From positions 48,270,393 through 48,334,392 of the forward strand of contig OX243815.1 of assembly GCA_945859605.1 (NCBI GenBank): DNA of 64,000 nucleotides, written 5' to 3'. This DNA is from Lumbricus rubellus. Lineage: Eukaryota > Annelida > Clitellata > Crassiclitellata > Lumbricidae. Shown one piece after another: positions 24,701-39,700 of the stretch; the stretch's first letter is position 1, and each line of letters begins with the position of its first letter. The position numbers and the translations under genes are program-made. The notes under the pieces were generated by a model. It saw only the letters and a program-made list of their open reading frames with translations. It had not been told where the DNA came from and did not search any database.

Positions 24701-27700
24701 TTCCGATGAAGATAAGGCATGAGAAGAAGAAAACGTTGCCAACGTATTTCGGAGTGTCACATCCACTGCCACGCAGAATGCCTTTCAATTCAGCACATTC
24801 TTCCTTCGTCAACGATTCCCAATCGATCATGGCAGGAGAAATGGTTGTCAAGTTGCTTGAAATGGTCGACAATTCTGCAGTAATACACAAAAACAACAAA
24901 GCATACAAGACAACTGATGGTATTAATGCAACGATAAATAATATGTAAAATAGTAAAGGACTCCTTTATTCAGCGTCATTGTCTGGTTCTTCGTAAAATA
25001 ATACCAGCAATAATGAAATTGACTTTACACTGATTTTGTAATGTACAGCATCATTTGATTTGAATACCTAATGAATAGACACCGACAGACTTTCCGTCGA
25101 ATAATTACAAACAAAATGTTACAATAATAATTTCTTCCCAACCTTTCACGGCCGATGATGCGAGAGTAGTTGCAGCAGAGATTGGCGAGAAGCTGGTGTT
25201 GAGAATCGTTGGTGGCAACGGTGGATCGCAGGTGCAGTTGTAGTCGAGTGGATCATCCGGATGGAAGTTGACGGGAAACTTATGCATTCCCTCGAACTGC
25301 TTCTTGAAAGCCTCATAGATGAAGATGATGGCGATGAGCATTGCAAAGCTCTCTTCCGTGAAACGAGTGATGAAGCGAACGAGAGCACTGAGGTCGAACA
25401 TGACGATGATCAGCAGCAACAGACACATCCACATGCCGATCCAGAAACGAAACTCCAAATAGTTCCAGTCGTTGTCGCTACACAGATGTCAATCACGTCG
25501 GAAATATTGTACATAAACACAAAAACACACACACTCACATATTTATTTAGGGTCTGTAATATATAATATCTAATCAGCATAATTATACTTCATATACGCT
25601 TATTAGCAGGGCTGTTTTTAAGGAATTTTTAGGACTGCACAACCCTTTCTTTCCTTCCCATCCTCCATGGTAAATTACTTCCAATCGGAAGACAATGCCC
25701 ATTTTTGCTAGTATTTAATGTACAGAAGTGCTTCTACAACTTCACAAATACATTTAGAAATGCACATTTTTTTTTACAACTGCACGTTAAAAAGTCCTGT
25801 AATATAGTTATTCATTTATCTGCGCATTCCTGTCTATAGACATTGTACACGTACATATTAGAAATGATTTAAAACATTATTATGTACAGTATGATGTTGT
25901 TGATGATTTATTATAGCGATTACGACGATGGTGACGACGATGATGACGATGGTGATAATCATTGTAATTATGATGAAGATAATGACGAGGACGATGACGA
26001 TGACGATGACGATGGTGATGGTGATGGTGATGATGGGAATAATCATTGTAAATATGATGAAGGTTATGACGATGATTGGAAACATTAACATTAACATAAT
26101 GAAGAAATAGCAAAAAATGCAACAATTGTCATATAAGAACGAAACGATCGTCATAATAATAACAATTGATAGGTTTGTTTAGCAAATGCCATTCTTGTAG
26201 TACTTTTACATGTCTTTAATTAATTAATTAATTAATTAATTAAAGGTAGTTCCCACTGACCCACAGAACTTGTAGACAATTGTTTCGAAGACGAGAACGG
26301 GTCCAGTGGAGCCAACGATGGTCAACGGTTGACCAGAGAAGAGATGATACGTCACACCACATATCGCGCCACTCACCAGACTCTCCATGGCAGCCTTCGT
26401 TGTATGAATATAATATATATATATATATATAAATACATATAATTCATATAATTATATTTATATGTATGCATATACATCATGGCAGCCTTCGTTGTATGAA
26501 TATAATATATAAAAATATATATTTAAATACATATAATTCATATATATTTATATGTATGCATTATACATCATGGCAGCCTTCGTTGTATGAATATAATATG
26601 TAAAAATTATATATAATTTATATACAGGGGGAGAACTGCCGGGGGTTGGGGGTTTCAACCCCCCCAGTCTTTCTTAGAGCTCTATGTTAAAGTCTGTTTT
26701 TCACACCCCGATTCCAAGTGGATAATGGTTCAACCCCCCAGTTATTTTTCCACAATTCTTACACTGTATATATATATTTAAATGCATGTAATTCATATGA
26801 CTATATTTATATGTATTGTAATATTATGTATGCATATATTATATATATATATATATATTTAAATACATATAATTCATATGACTATATTTATATGTATGTT
26901 TGCATATATTATATATATTTAAATACATATAATTTATATATATATATTTATATTTATATGTATACATATATACATCAGGGCGCCTCCGTCATAAGCAACA
27001 AGTTATGCATCAATGCCACATAGGCTATCGGACAAACGTGCAACAACAACAATGCGAACAGATGGCGCCACAACAATTCATGACGTCAAACCATAAACCA
27101 AAACCCAACTGCGTCACCCTCCTCCTTTATCCATGTTTCGGACTGGCATCTCCCAACTTCCGTCAACAGCAGCAGAGTCTCTTGAGTTTAAAAGCTTCAT
27201 CTGATGGATTTACAGTTTTCATTTTATTCATTTAATGTAGCGTCGTTAAAGCTACACTTTCGTTTAGCAATAGGCCTAACTGCAGCAGCAGCAGCAGCAG
27301 CAGCAGCAAGAGAGCATCTTATATGAAGAAGGATGCACGTGATGGTGACCACCTGTTCGTTGTTTATGCTCTCGATATTGTTATCAGAAAGGAAGCGGGT
27401 GACGACATCTGTGCGGTTGTTATGGGGTGAAGGCGTTTCAGTCTGATGCACTGAAACGATGGGTCAGTGGTACCAAAGTGGAAGATACGGGTACTGGGTA
27501 GTAACAGAGGGGAACACAGGTGGTTCCAAAAGGCGCACGGGAGGTTCCATGTGGAAAGCACGGGCAGTTTCATAGGGGAGTAGCTACATGTGGTTCCGTA
27601 GAGAAACCAAGGTCGGTTCCAGAGGGAACGCAGGTGTATGTGTAATAGTGTATCTATAGCAGAACACAGGCAGTTTCAAATGAAACAGGACGGCAGTTTC

Positions 27701-30700
27701 TTCTCCTCGGTTAGCTCAAGAGGGAACGGTGGATCCAGAGGTGAATAAGGAACAGAACAGACAGATTCACCGGCTATTTTGATTTATTTCTGTAACTGAA
27801 AACACAAATCAGGACACCGTTTCACAAGGAATGACTAAACGGGAGGCCCTCCTCCATTTACAAAGAGTGACCGAATAAAAGACCGACTTACAATGTAAAG
27901 ACCGAATGAAAGACCGAATGAAAAACGAAATTAAAGACCAAATTAATGAAAGACTGAATTAGCGATCGAACGAGTGAAGATGAAAGACTGACGATGTAGT
28001 TTCCGGTTGCTGCTCCGAGCAATCCTCCGAACGTGATGATCGGAGTGAGTGATGCGAAGTACATGAAGAAGAACGCAGCGATGCATTGAACGTGCAGAGC
28101 GTCCGTGAAATCACTCAGATACCACGGAGCCTTTCGCTTCACATCAGCCACCAGTCCACCGAACACTCTACAAGACAATTGAATTTCAGACAATAAAAAA
28201 CCGATTGCATTTCATATGATACAAAACAATTGCATTTCATATAATAAAAAAACAATTGCATTTCATATGATACAAAACAATTGCATTTCACATGATGCAA
28301 AACAATTGCATTTCACATGATACAAAACAATTGCATTTCACATGATACAAAACAATTGCATTTCACATGATACAAAACAATTGCATTTCATATGATACAA
28401 AACAATTGCATTTCATACAATAGAAAGTAAATGCATTTCATACAATAGAAAGCAATTGCATTTCGTACAATAATAATGATATTATCACAATTATTAATAC
28501 TATTATTTTATTAAGTTTTTTCTTTACAAATAATTGGAGTCGACGATTGTGGTTTGTGTTGACGTGGAGAAGTGGAACTGTGTCTACCTTCCAGTTCTGA
28601 CAAGTGTGACATCTCCGTGTTCTTCTTCGACCACATCCAGAATCGCCTTTCCGTTTGGCATCTCCAACTTCTGCGACTCTGGCTGTTTCTTCCGCTTTTC
28701 CTACAAAGACAAAACAAAACAGAGGACAATATAAGGAACAGTAGACAGTAAAAAGTAGACCGCACAAATGAGAATCAAGACAATAACTTTAAGCGCTTCG
28801 AGACAAGTAGATAATATAATAGTAATCAAATTAAATTAAGAATATAAATAAATAAAATTGAACTGCTCTAAAGTAGCCTACTTTTATTAAGCATGCATGT
28901 AGATTTTAGCAGCAGCAGTTCAGATGTTCCATATGTATCAAGAAACAGAATCACATGAGCTTCGTACAAGAGAAAATATTCCAGAGTTCGTTATGCCTGT
29001 CACAGTAATCGCATAGGATCTGGATGGACTTAGTTTTGAGCTGCACACAATGGACATAGACAGGCGTAGGACAACACAACAATAAAATCGATATAATTAT
29101 CTGCATGCACTGCAGAGAGAGGACTGACTCACCTGAGATGGAACACTTTTCGGTGGTTCGATTCGAATCGTTGGATCCCATTCTCCTGGTGGAAGAACCG
29201 TCACACAGTCGAGGAATTCATCGATGCCAGCGAGAAGGTCATCACGGTCACGTGCCTTGTACGCAACGTCGTGGAACACCTGATACGGAAATTGTGAAAA
29301 GAAATAGCGGACATATTATTTTCAACTGACGTCGTTGAAAAATTCTTCTCATCAATCCAACTTCTACGCCTGAGATTAGGCTAACTGTGTATGTTCTGTT
29401 AATCAGGGGCGGGGCGAATCCAGGGGGGCCAATCCGGCCATCCCCTCTTTAGAAATGCCCATTATCGTGGACGGTGGCCACCCCCATTCGGTTTGAACAA
29501 GGATGGGAAATATTGGTATGTTTTCTGTTTTTTTCTGAATTTTCAATCGGATGACTAAAAAATAAATTTAAAAAAGGACGTCAGAATGTTTCTGTCCAGA
29601 ATCAGCAAAACAATTTCCCGGACCCAAGGTAACAAATTTTGGCTCCTCCCTTGGAAAATTTCTGCATCCGCCCCCGCTATTAATGATAATAAATCCAATT
29701 ATTTGAATGAATGGTAAAAAAAAAACAGATACTCACCTCGTCCGACATGAGTGTTGCAATGGATCGACCAATCTCGTGGTACTTCTGCTGGTTATCAGGT
29801 GGACCCAGCAGCGTGAATATGAATCTCGTCGGGACTGGCACCTCCGTTATGTCGCCGAGGATGACGGCCTTCGAGAGGCGGACGAATGCCACCAACGGAA
29901 CCTTAAGGAATTCCACTTCACCGACGAGGATGTTCGAAGCCTCAGCTCCAGGTGGAATCTTCTTCAGGAAATGCTGGTTGAACTAAAGCAGAAATATTAA
30001 CAAATGTTTATTTCAAGATAATTGAGCTAATTGAAGTTATATCTTCTTCAAGAAATATAAGTTGAACTGAAAGAAGAACACAGAGAAATTATCGAAATAT
30101 CTTAATATGAACTGAAGCAGAAATATCATCAAAATTGTAAGTCTTCTTCTTCTTCAAGAGTCCAACATGGGGGAGAGATCTAGGGAGGGAGGTAAGGAGG
30201 GAGGGAGTTAGGGAAGGAGGGAGTTAATAATGGAGAGAGGTAAAGAGGGAGGGAGTTAGGGAGGAGGATGCGCTGATATAGGAGAGGACTTTCGTCAATC
30301 ATAAAAATCACATTGATGTTCAAATCTATTGACATTTTCAAATTGTTTTTTGCCTTGAGAACGAGATGAGCATGAAGTAGGCCTAAGAAATGAGCCTGAA
30401 GTAAGAGAAGTAAGAGAAGTAAGAGAAGTAAGAGAAGTAAGAGAAGTAAGAGAAGTCAGAGAAGTCAGAGAAGTAAGAGAAGTCAGAGAAGTCAGAGAAG
30501 TAAGAGAAGTCAGAGAAGTCAGAGAAGTCAGAGAAGTCAGAGAAGTAAGAGAAGTCAGAGAAGTAAAAGAAGTAAGAGAAGTCAGAGAAATAAGAGAAGT
30601 TAGAGAAGTCGGAGAAGAGAAGTAAGCATGAACCATTTGTTCAAAGTCACAAGCAGTACCCAAAAGGCGACTTTGTCATCGCCATCATCATGATAACTAT

Positions 30701-33700
30701 CACTATTTTATCGCCCGAGGCAACAGCAATTATCTCTCAGGCTCCACAAAAACCAAGTTATAAGTCAAGCACCGTAGTCAATCGGCGAGCGATGTCCACG
30801 CTAGATAGGACCCACACACATGTACAACATGTACATCTAAAAGGACGATGGGAGGCAGAGTATGAGGGAAACGGGAGGTGGCATACGAGCAAGGACGACG
30901 AGGAGGAAGAGGATTGAATGAGATTAAGGAGGATAAAGAGGAGGAGGAGGAGGAGGAGGAGGAGGAGGAGGAGGAGGAGACGGAGGGGATAGAATGGAAA
31001 GGGATTCGAGGTGGGAGGAGGAGATCATAGAGGGGGATGTGGGTCGGCTGGTCGGAACGTGCATGGTGTGCATAAGAAGGCAATCAACCGTCGTGCAATC
31101 GAATGCACTATTAACATGCCAAGGACAGATATAAAATCGGATGGACACATAGACAGACATATAGACAGATAGATGGACGGATACTATAGACAAAAGGATG
31201 GACAGACAGATATATAGATACACAGACATATGGACAGACATATGGACAGACGGATGGACAGACAGACAGACGGATGGACAGATAGACAGACCAAATCAGA
31301 CAGACAGAGGCAGAAAGACAGACATAGAGAGACAGAGAGACAATTTTTAGACAGGTTGGCATTCTTAGTCTTCCTGGAACTGTGCAATAATGAAACAGTT
31401 TCGTTTCGATGACAAAAACCTGATCAGCATTTCAGAATCATGATCAACAACCGAAAGAAAATGCGCTACAGCAACGACACAGCAGATGATAATAATTATG
31501 GCAAACACATTGGATGAAGCATCAGACCATAGGTCAAAAGGTCATGCCAAATGAAAGCAGCACAAAGAGAGAGAGAGAGAGAAAGAAATAGAGAGACAGA
31601 TAGACAGAGACAGACAGAGACAGAGAGTCAGAGGCATAAAGAGAGACAGTCGGTCTACTCGTTGACCTTGAGTTACCAGAGGGCACTAGTGGTCTCTAAA
31701 ACAAGATACAAATTTTGGTCTTGGGGATTTCTAGTTAATTACCACCTCATAGAATTACAGAATTACTGTCCAGCGTGTTAAACACAACACCACAGTAGAT
31801 GTAATATTTGCCCTCTGGATGTCTTTTATTATTTCCTGAGGGGGGTGCTCGGTAGTACAGTGGTTAGCGCGCTGGACTGTCAACCAAGAGGTCTTTTATT
31901 ATTTTCCTGATTCCTCCTCTTCTCATCTAGCGCCTTTTATTTTTTTACTGATTCCTCCTCACATCTCTCATCCATCTCCTTTTATTATTTCGATCAGCAA
32001 GGAAATTAAGGTCGTAAGAATACTGTCGAAAAGTCTCTAGCTAATATATTTAGTGCGATGTGTGAATAAGCGAATATCTCGAGAAAATCGGTATTGGCTA
32101 CGAAAATTATGCAACTACCGGTTGAATTGTTAAACGCAGCTCCCGTTCCCCCTCCGCCCGCAATTTGCATGTAATTCGCCCCATTTCTATACAGGTAGAC
32201 GTTACCAGGAGCGGTACTACTGTTACCAAATTCTATGTACGTCGAAACGAAATAGTATCCGGCTTTACCGGGAGTGAAACGGGTCATTCCCGCACTTATA
32301 ACACCATCGGTTTTGAATCTTACACTATCGAAAGTAACTCTTGTGTGAGTTTTAGCGATTAAGAATTGCCAAGTTAAAGAATGAATGCTAAGCGCGGGAC
32401 CGATTGAGATAGAATCTACATACTGCTTCGTAGCTGCATCGCTGGCGTTGTTGGGTTCGTGTAGTCCTGTAATGTAAGCATCATGCATAAAGATGGACTT
32501 ATACACATTTATTTTAGACGGAGGAGTGCCATCGAGTGACTTAACCATCTCTAACATGATTTCATTGTTTATTCTAAAACGAAATCCATCCATCGATTGT
32601 AATGTAATAGGATTGTGTAACGAACATTGTAGTTTATTTCGTATACTACCTAAGAAAATAGTGAATTCTTTATTTTCTCCTCTCAAGTCCTTACAACCCA
32701 TTGAACGCAGACGATCGGAGCCAACGTTTAAGATTAGATCACCAGTCATGGTATCACCAGTTTTAGACACCTTCAATGTAACTTGTTCATCAACGTATTT
32801 CTTATTCGTCAAATGATTATCGTTGGACGGAGAATCGTCGTGATTCGTTATCAAATCAATGGCTTGACCCCAACTTAAGGCCTCATCCATTCCTGCTGTC
32901 AAAGGCTTCGTTGTGGGCAGTCCTTTAATTTTGTGACCACCCATTTTTAGATTTCCAGTCGCCGGATTTACCCCATCCAATCGGAGGAAACTGGCATTTA
33001 TTTGACTAAGAGTAACACCTCCAGCGATTACTCTTTGTGATGAACCAACATCGGTGTGGCCGAATTTATCGACGGGCATTTCTCATATATAATAAATTTT
33101 TTAATGCAGATTAGTCATCGTATACATATAATTGCATTACCTGAATCCCTCGTGGAAGAAAATCATCCACTTGCGTTGATGTAACTCTGTAATATTGATA
33201 CGCACCCGTAGGTGTAATAATATTACAAAATCTCGGAACAGCCTCTGAAGTAGTTGAAGAAGGGTATATGGGTAATGATGTAAACACTACTCCATCATTG
33301 CTAGCGTCGAAATCGAAATAAGCTAGAGATACGGTTTTCATCGCAATTCTCCAAATTTTAACTGGCTCAGGACATTTAATTTGTAACCAAGCCATATCTT
33401 CACCTGAAACCCAAGCTGCTTTCACATCATCGGTGAGATTAGTGAAAGCATGGTAGGCTTTGCTTCCGGAAGAACAAGAACCAGCGCTAGCAACGAATCC
33501 TGTTACACTTACATCATCTTCCAAGGGAGGAATATACCCAACACGACACTTTTTCAGAGATTTATCGACGTAATTCTTTGTAGCAGCATCTTGAGCTGAA
33601 AGAGGATCGCTTAAATCGTTGATATTATTACTATTCATTAGGATATTTTGATAAACGTCGATTTTACGATCGTTAGACGCTCTACCGATTCTCATTATAT

Positions 33701-36700
33701 TTTCTACACCTATTTTGCATAGAAATCCATCCGTCGATTGTAATGTAATAGGATTGTTTAACGAACATTGTAGTTTATTTCGTATACTACCTAAGAAAAT
33801 AGTGAATTCTTTATTTTCTCCTCTCAAGTCCTTACAACCCATTGAACGCAGACGATCGGAGCCAACGTTTAAGAACAAGTCGCCAGCCATTGTATCACCA
33901 GTCTTAGACACCTTCGATGCATCAACGTATTTCTTATTCGTCAAATGATTATCGTTGGACGGAGAGTCATCGTGATTCGTTATCAAATCAATAGCTTGTC
34001 CCCTACTTAAAGCTTCATCCATTCCTGCTGTCGAAGTATTCGTTACTGGGAGACCTTTTATCACATGTCCATTCATTTTTAAATTTCCAGTCGGCAGATT
34101 TGCTCCATCACATCGAAGAAAATTAGCATTTATTTGACTAAGAGTTACACCTCCAGCGATTACTCTTCGTGATGTTCCTCCAGCAGCGGTGTGACCGAAT
34201 TTATCGACAGGCATTATATATATATATGTCAGCTAATTTAATCAGTGCACGCCGATTGTCGTACAGCGACGTAAGTAGGCCAGGTGCAAATTGCCGCGCG
34301 GCGTCTGCACAGGTGATTGTCTGGACAGCACGTGACGTCTAGACGAGCGTACGTTAATTGTACAAGAAGGGAGTGGAAGTGAAGAAGGAGAGTTGCGTGT
34401 TGAGAGCCGTTGAGATAGGCTGTAAGAGTTGTTGTTGAGTTGCGATAGAGTAGACTGATGAAGATAGTAGTCGTGTAGTTGTTATGATAACGCAAGTGTA
34501 GTCATTGTTGTGTTGTTGCTGATCGTTTTACTTTATATCGGATTTTGGAGTATAATAAGAAGAGTTAAACACGTCGTCGTTGTTGGTTAACAAAACAGTG
34601 AAAGACTGTAGATTCTTTAACCTAGCCATTTAGCTAATGAAACAGTTATCTAGGGATAGGCCTACGCTACCACGAACTTATACGAAGAAGCTTCCGAAGA
34701 GACTGAAGGTCACACGTAGAGAAGAAGAGGGAAAAGACTTGTGACATTTGGTGACAGCGGTGGGATAACGATCCAAGTTGCAGGATAACGATCCAAGTTG
34801 CAGGAGAACGATCGTAGTTACGAACGGAGGGATTCTATCCAATCAACGTCTAGGAACGGACGCTGTGAATTTATCGAGGAGCCGAGCACACGGGAGAAGC
34901 AACGATACATCGAGCATCCGTACGTCAGTGAGAAACGACAACACAACGACTACAAGGTAGAAAAACTTGCTTGTCTATTGAAGTTTGCTTAAAGAATTGA
35001 AGTCAGTCAATTGCAAACATTTGAAGAGTAGCCTACTATTTTATCGAGCATCTGTAAAGTAAAGAAGTAAGATGGAGAAACTTACGGAGCAAAAGCAAGC
35101 GGCTATTAAGAAGATGTCTTCGGAGAGACTAGTAAAATTATTAATTGAAGCAGGCGTAGACGCAGAAGAAGTTGAACAGATGTCGAGGGAAGAATTGATG
35201 AGAAATTTAGCCGAGGTTTGGGCTAAGAAAGAAGAAGAAGAAGAAGAAGGTGCTGTCGGAGGCGCTGCGGAGAAGCCAGTGGAGAAGCCTGAGGCACCGA
35301 TGTCTATGGAGGCGTTGCTGCAATTCATGATAATGAAAGAGGAGCAGCGTAGACAAGAGGAGAAAGAGCGTAAACAAGAAGAAATAGAGAAAGAAGAGCA
35401 GCGCAGACAAGAGGAGAAAGAGCGTAAACAAGAAGAAAAAGAGAAAGAAGAGCAGCGCAGACAAGAGGAGAAAGAACGTAAGCAAGAAGAGAAAGAATTG
35501 CGACAACAAGAGATAGACATGCAGAGGCAGCAGTTCCAGATACAACTAGAACAAATGAGACTCGATCGCGATGAATCAGAACGGAGACGAACGGAGTTAA
35601 TGATAGAGTACGAAAAAGCAAGAAAAAGCGATGAAGAAATACGAAAGCAGCAGATTGAGGACAAAAAGGCTCGCGAGGAAGAAAAAGAAAAGATGCGTTT
35701 ACAAGAACTGGAGAGAGCAGAAGAAATTCGTCAGGAAGAATTTCAAGCCGGAAAAGACAATTTGGAAAAAGCAGAAAGAGAAAGAGAAGAGCAGATGCAG
35801 TTAGAACAAAAGAAACTTGCTATCAAGGAGGCTCAACTTAAAGAAATGGCCATTGAAAAAGAAGAACGCAGAAAGCAGTTAGAACTATTACAACAGAAGA
35901 TAGAACAGGAAGAACTGCGGAGAATCGAAGATCAAGATCGACTGAAGAAGAGAGACGAAGATGATCGTAAGAGCCGAGAAGTGTCAGAACAGATTAGACT
36001 CAAAGAAAGTGAGACAATGGTGTCCAAGATTAAGAAGATAGGTGACGCAATGAAGCATGTGTTACCGAAGATGCCGTATGATATGATGGAAGTGCCATTA
36101 TATTTTGAAACAGTTGAAAATGCATTCAATAGCTTCGCTGTGGAAAAGCAATATTGGGTGAAATTGTTGTTGCCATTGATGACCCCGAGAGCGCGAACGG
36201 TATTGAATCGATTGTCATTTGAGAATTTAGATAAATACGATGCAGTGAAAGAGCACTTGTTGAAGGAATTCAAGTTAACAGCTCGTGAGTACAGGTCCAG
36301 GTTTGCAGATGCCAAGAAGACAGCCGAAGAAACGTATACGATGTTCACGGCTAGGCTGAAGAACCTGTTGAATTATTATGTCCGAAGTAGACGAGTGGAC
36401 AAAGACTACGAGAAGCTGTTTGATTTGTTAGTGGCGGATAAGCTGAAAGAATGTTTACCACCAGGTCCACTGCAGTTTGTCTTAGCAAAAGAGGGCACAG
36501 AATGCTTGGAAGCTAGTAATGTTGCAGATCTCGCAGATATACATGTAAACAATCGGATTGGTGTGATGTTCCAAGACAAACCGAAATTTGAAGCATGGGA
36601 CAATAGTCCAAAGCAACCCAAGTGGAACAAGGATAGCAAAGACACCGGAAGCCAAGCCAAGAGTAATGATGCAAAGAAAGATGATTATTCTGGAAAGCAG

Positions 36701-39700
36701 TGGTCGCAAGATAAACAACAGTCAACGTGGGACAGACAAGCCTACAATCGAACTCCGCCGCTGGGACGCCCAACAGAAAGTAATGCATCTTACACGCCGT
36801 ACAACAAGTGGGAGAACAAGGAGCAAAGAAGTTTTATCAAGAAGCGTTGCCACAATTGCAATTCTGATAAACACCTAATAAAACATTGCCAAGCACCAGG
36901 AGCGGCAAATCTGAGGAAGAACTTTAGCAGAAGTGCAGAAAATCTTCGAGTAAACCAGATACAAGTGATAAATGCACCTCCTGGTTGGGAAGAACAATGC
37001 AACCAAGAAACAGAAGTAAAGTCAGTGATGAAGTGTACGCCGCAGTTCACCATACTGAAAGAAGCGATAAAGACTACTTCCATTGCAGAAAGTTGTCGAG
37101 AAACAAAAAGTAAAGAGGAGTGTCAACGCATAAAGAAGATATCGTTGCAGCATGTAAATGTGGAGATACGTGGGACTGATGGGCAGCCTGTGCAAGTCGA
37201 GGCGTTGATTGACTCGGGGACCGAGATACCAGTAATCAACGAGGAACTACTGAAAGGAACGACAGTAGAAGAAATCGGCAGAGTTCATTTGCAATGTGTA
37301 GCTGGAGAGCCGATTCCAGCTAAGTTGGTGAAAATCGAAGTGCGGATGAGCGGTCGTAACGAAGGAGCAGCTACAGAGGACAGGACAATAAATATCGCGC
37401 CATATTTAACTTTAGTGTGTGCCAGCATTCCAGCGGATCTGTGCAAAGAAAACAGAGAAAAGTTCTTGCTACATCCGGAGATAATTGCAGAATTGAAAGA
37501 GATTCCACCAGTGAGTGTATTGCAAGGGGAACTACAAGCGAATGTGACTACAAGAGCACAAAGTCGGAGAGCAGAAGTCGAAGGCGGAGAAGATGAAACG
37601 ATAAACGAAAGTTCGCAAGAAGATGACATGGACAGCGAAGATGAACTCAGCATTCAAGATGACGAAAGAACAACATCTGAGAACAATGAAACTGAAGAAG
37701 AGATGGCTGCATGTGAACGAAATGATAGTGAAGATTCCGGAAGCGACGCTGAACTGGAGACAAGTATGAGGGACTTGTTCACAGAGAATTCGAACGATGA
37801 AAGACAGCTGGAAGATGCGAAGAAATTCGAGGAGCAGCAGAGAAACGACGAGTCACTGAAATCGTGGTGGAGGATCGCTGAAGACCATGCAGAGACGACA
37901 CAGAAATCGCTGCAATTGGACTATGAACAGATCGGACATCTTACGAGCGAGCAACAGAAACAGCTACTGGATGTACTGAACCGATATGCAGACAGATTTT
38001 CGGACAAACCTGGATTATGTACATTGGTAGAACACGAAGTGGTGCTGAGACCAGACTTTCGAGAGAAGGAGTTCACGGCTTATCGAATACCGTTGATATA
38101 CCGCGCAGAAGTGGACAAACAAATACAAGAGATGCTGAAAGCAAACATCATTCAGCCGTCGTCGAGCAGAATGGCAAGTCCGCTGGTCATCGTCAAGAAG
38201 AAGGACGGATCCTTGAGACTCGCGTGCGACTACAGGTACGTGAATTCATATACTGAAAATTGTCGATACCCCATGCCGATCGTCAACGATGTGCTGAGCA
38301 AAGTCGGGAAATCCAAGTTTATTTCCGTCTTGGACTGTCGCAGTGCTTACTGGACTTGTCCGGTGAAGAAATCCGACCAATGGAAAACCGCATTCGTTAC
38401 CCATAATGGACTGTACGAATTTACACGTGTCCCTTTTGGAATGATTAACTCTGGACGGACTTTTGTAAAAGCCATAAACATGATTTTGCAACCGATTGAT
38501 GCATTTACTGAACCCTATGTTGATGACATTGCAGTCCATTCTGATGATTGGAACATTCATTTGAAACATTTAGAATTGTTTTTGAAACAAATAAGACTGC
38601 ATAATGTAACTTTGAACTTGAAGAAATGTGTGTTTGGTAAGAGTGAGGTGAAATTCATCGGTCACCTCATTGGTTCAGGGAAGAAGATGATGAATCCAGA
38701 TAGGATTGACAGTTTGATTAATTTAAAAAACCCTGAAACGAAGAAGCAAGTGAAGCAAATGTTAGGATTCTTTGGTTTCTACAGACAATTTATTTGTAAT
38801 TTTGCTGAGATTGCTAAACCATTGACAGATTTAACTAGCAAGCAGACACCTGAGAACATTATTTGGACTCAGGACCACCAGAAATCTTTTGATTCTCTTA
38901 AAGAAATTGTTTTATCGAATGTTATTCTGTACATGTTCGAGGTTGGCAAACCATTTAATTTGTACTGTGATAGCAGTGATTTTGCTGTGGGGGCTGTGCT
39001 GTCACAAGTGGACGATGAGGGGATAGAACGTCCCGTTTCATTTATCAGCCAGAAGCTGACAGATACCCAGAGGAGATGGGCGACGATTGAGAAGGAAGCC
39101 TATGCAATCATATGGGCTTTAAACAAATTGAAAGAAATCATTATTGGTTCCAAGATTAATGTGTTCACTGATCATAATCCTTTAGTTTATTTGACTGAGT
39201 CAATGTCGAAGTCTGCTAAGTTAGTCAGATGGTCTTTATCATTGCAAAATTTTGACATTCTGTTGAACTATAAGAAAGGAAAGTTGAATGTAGTAGCAGA
39301 CTGCTTATCGAGATTGTGGTATAAGGTATTTTGTGATTGCATTTAGTATAAGAATTGTTTGTATTTAGTTTAAGCATTATACGTTCGCTAATTTTTAAGA
39401 TTAATTAGCTCTCTTCAAAAGAAAGGAAGGAGGTAATGTCAGCTAATTTAATCAGTGCACGCCGATTGTCGTACAGCGACGTAAGTAGGCCAGGTGCAAA
39501 TTGCCGCGCGGCGTCTGCACAGGTGATTGTCTGGACAGCACGTGACGTCTAGACGAGCGTACGTTAATTGTACAAGAAGGGAGTGGAAGTGAAGAAGGAG
39601 AGTTGCGTGTTGAGAGCCGTTGAGATAGGCTGTAAGAGTTGTTGTTGAGTTGCGATAGAGTAGACTGATGAAGATAGTAGTCGTGTAGTTGTTATGATAA

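Noticed and set aside
34238..34495. 85-codon antisense frame in both LTRs
   Set aside because: Identical in the two copies only because the LTRs are identical; no domain or promoter support.
35041..35664. Ser/Cys-rich antisense frames opposite Gag
   Set aside because: Shadow of the charged coiled-coil coding repeats.
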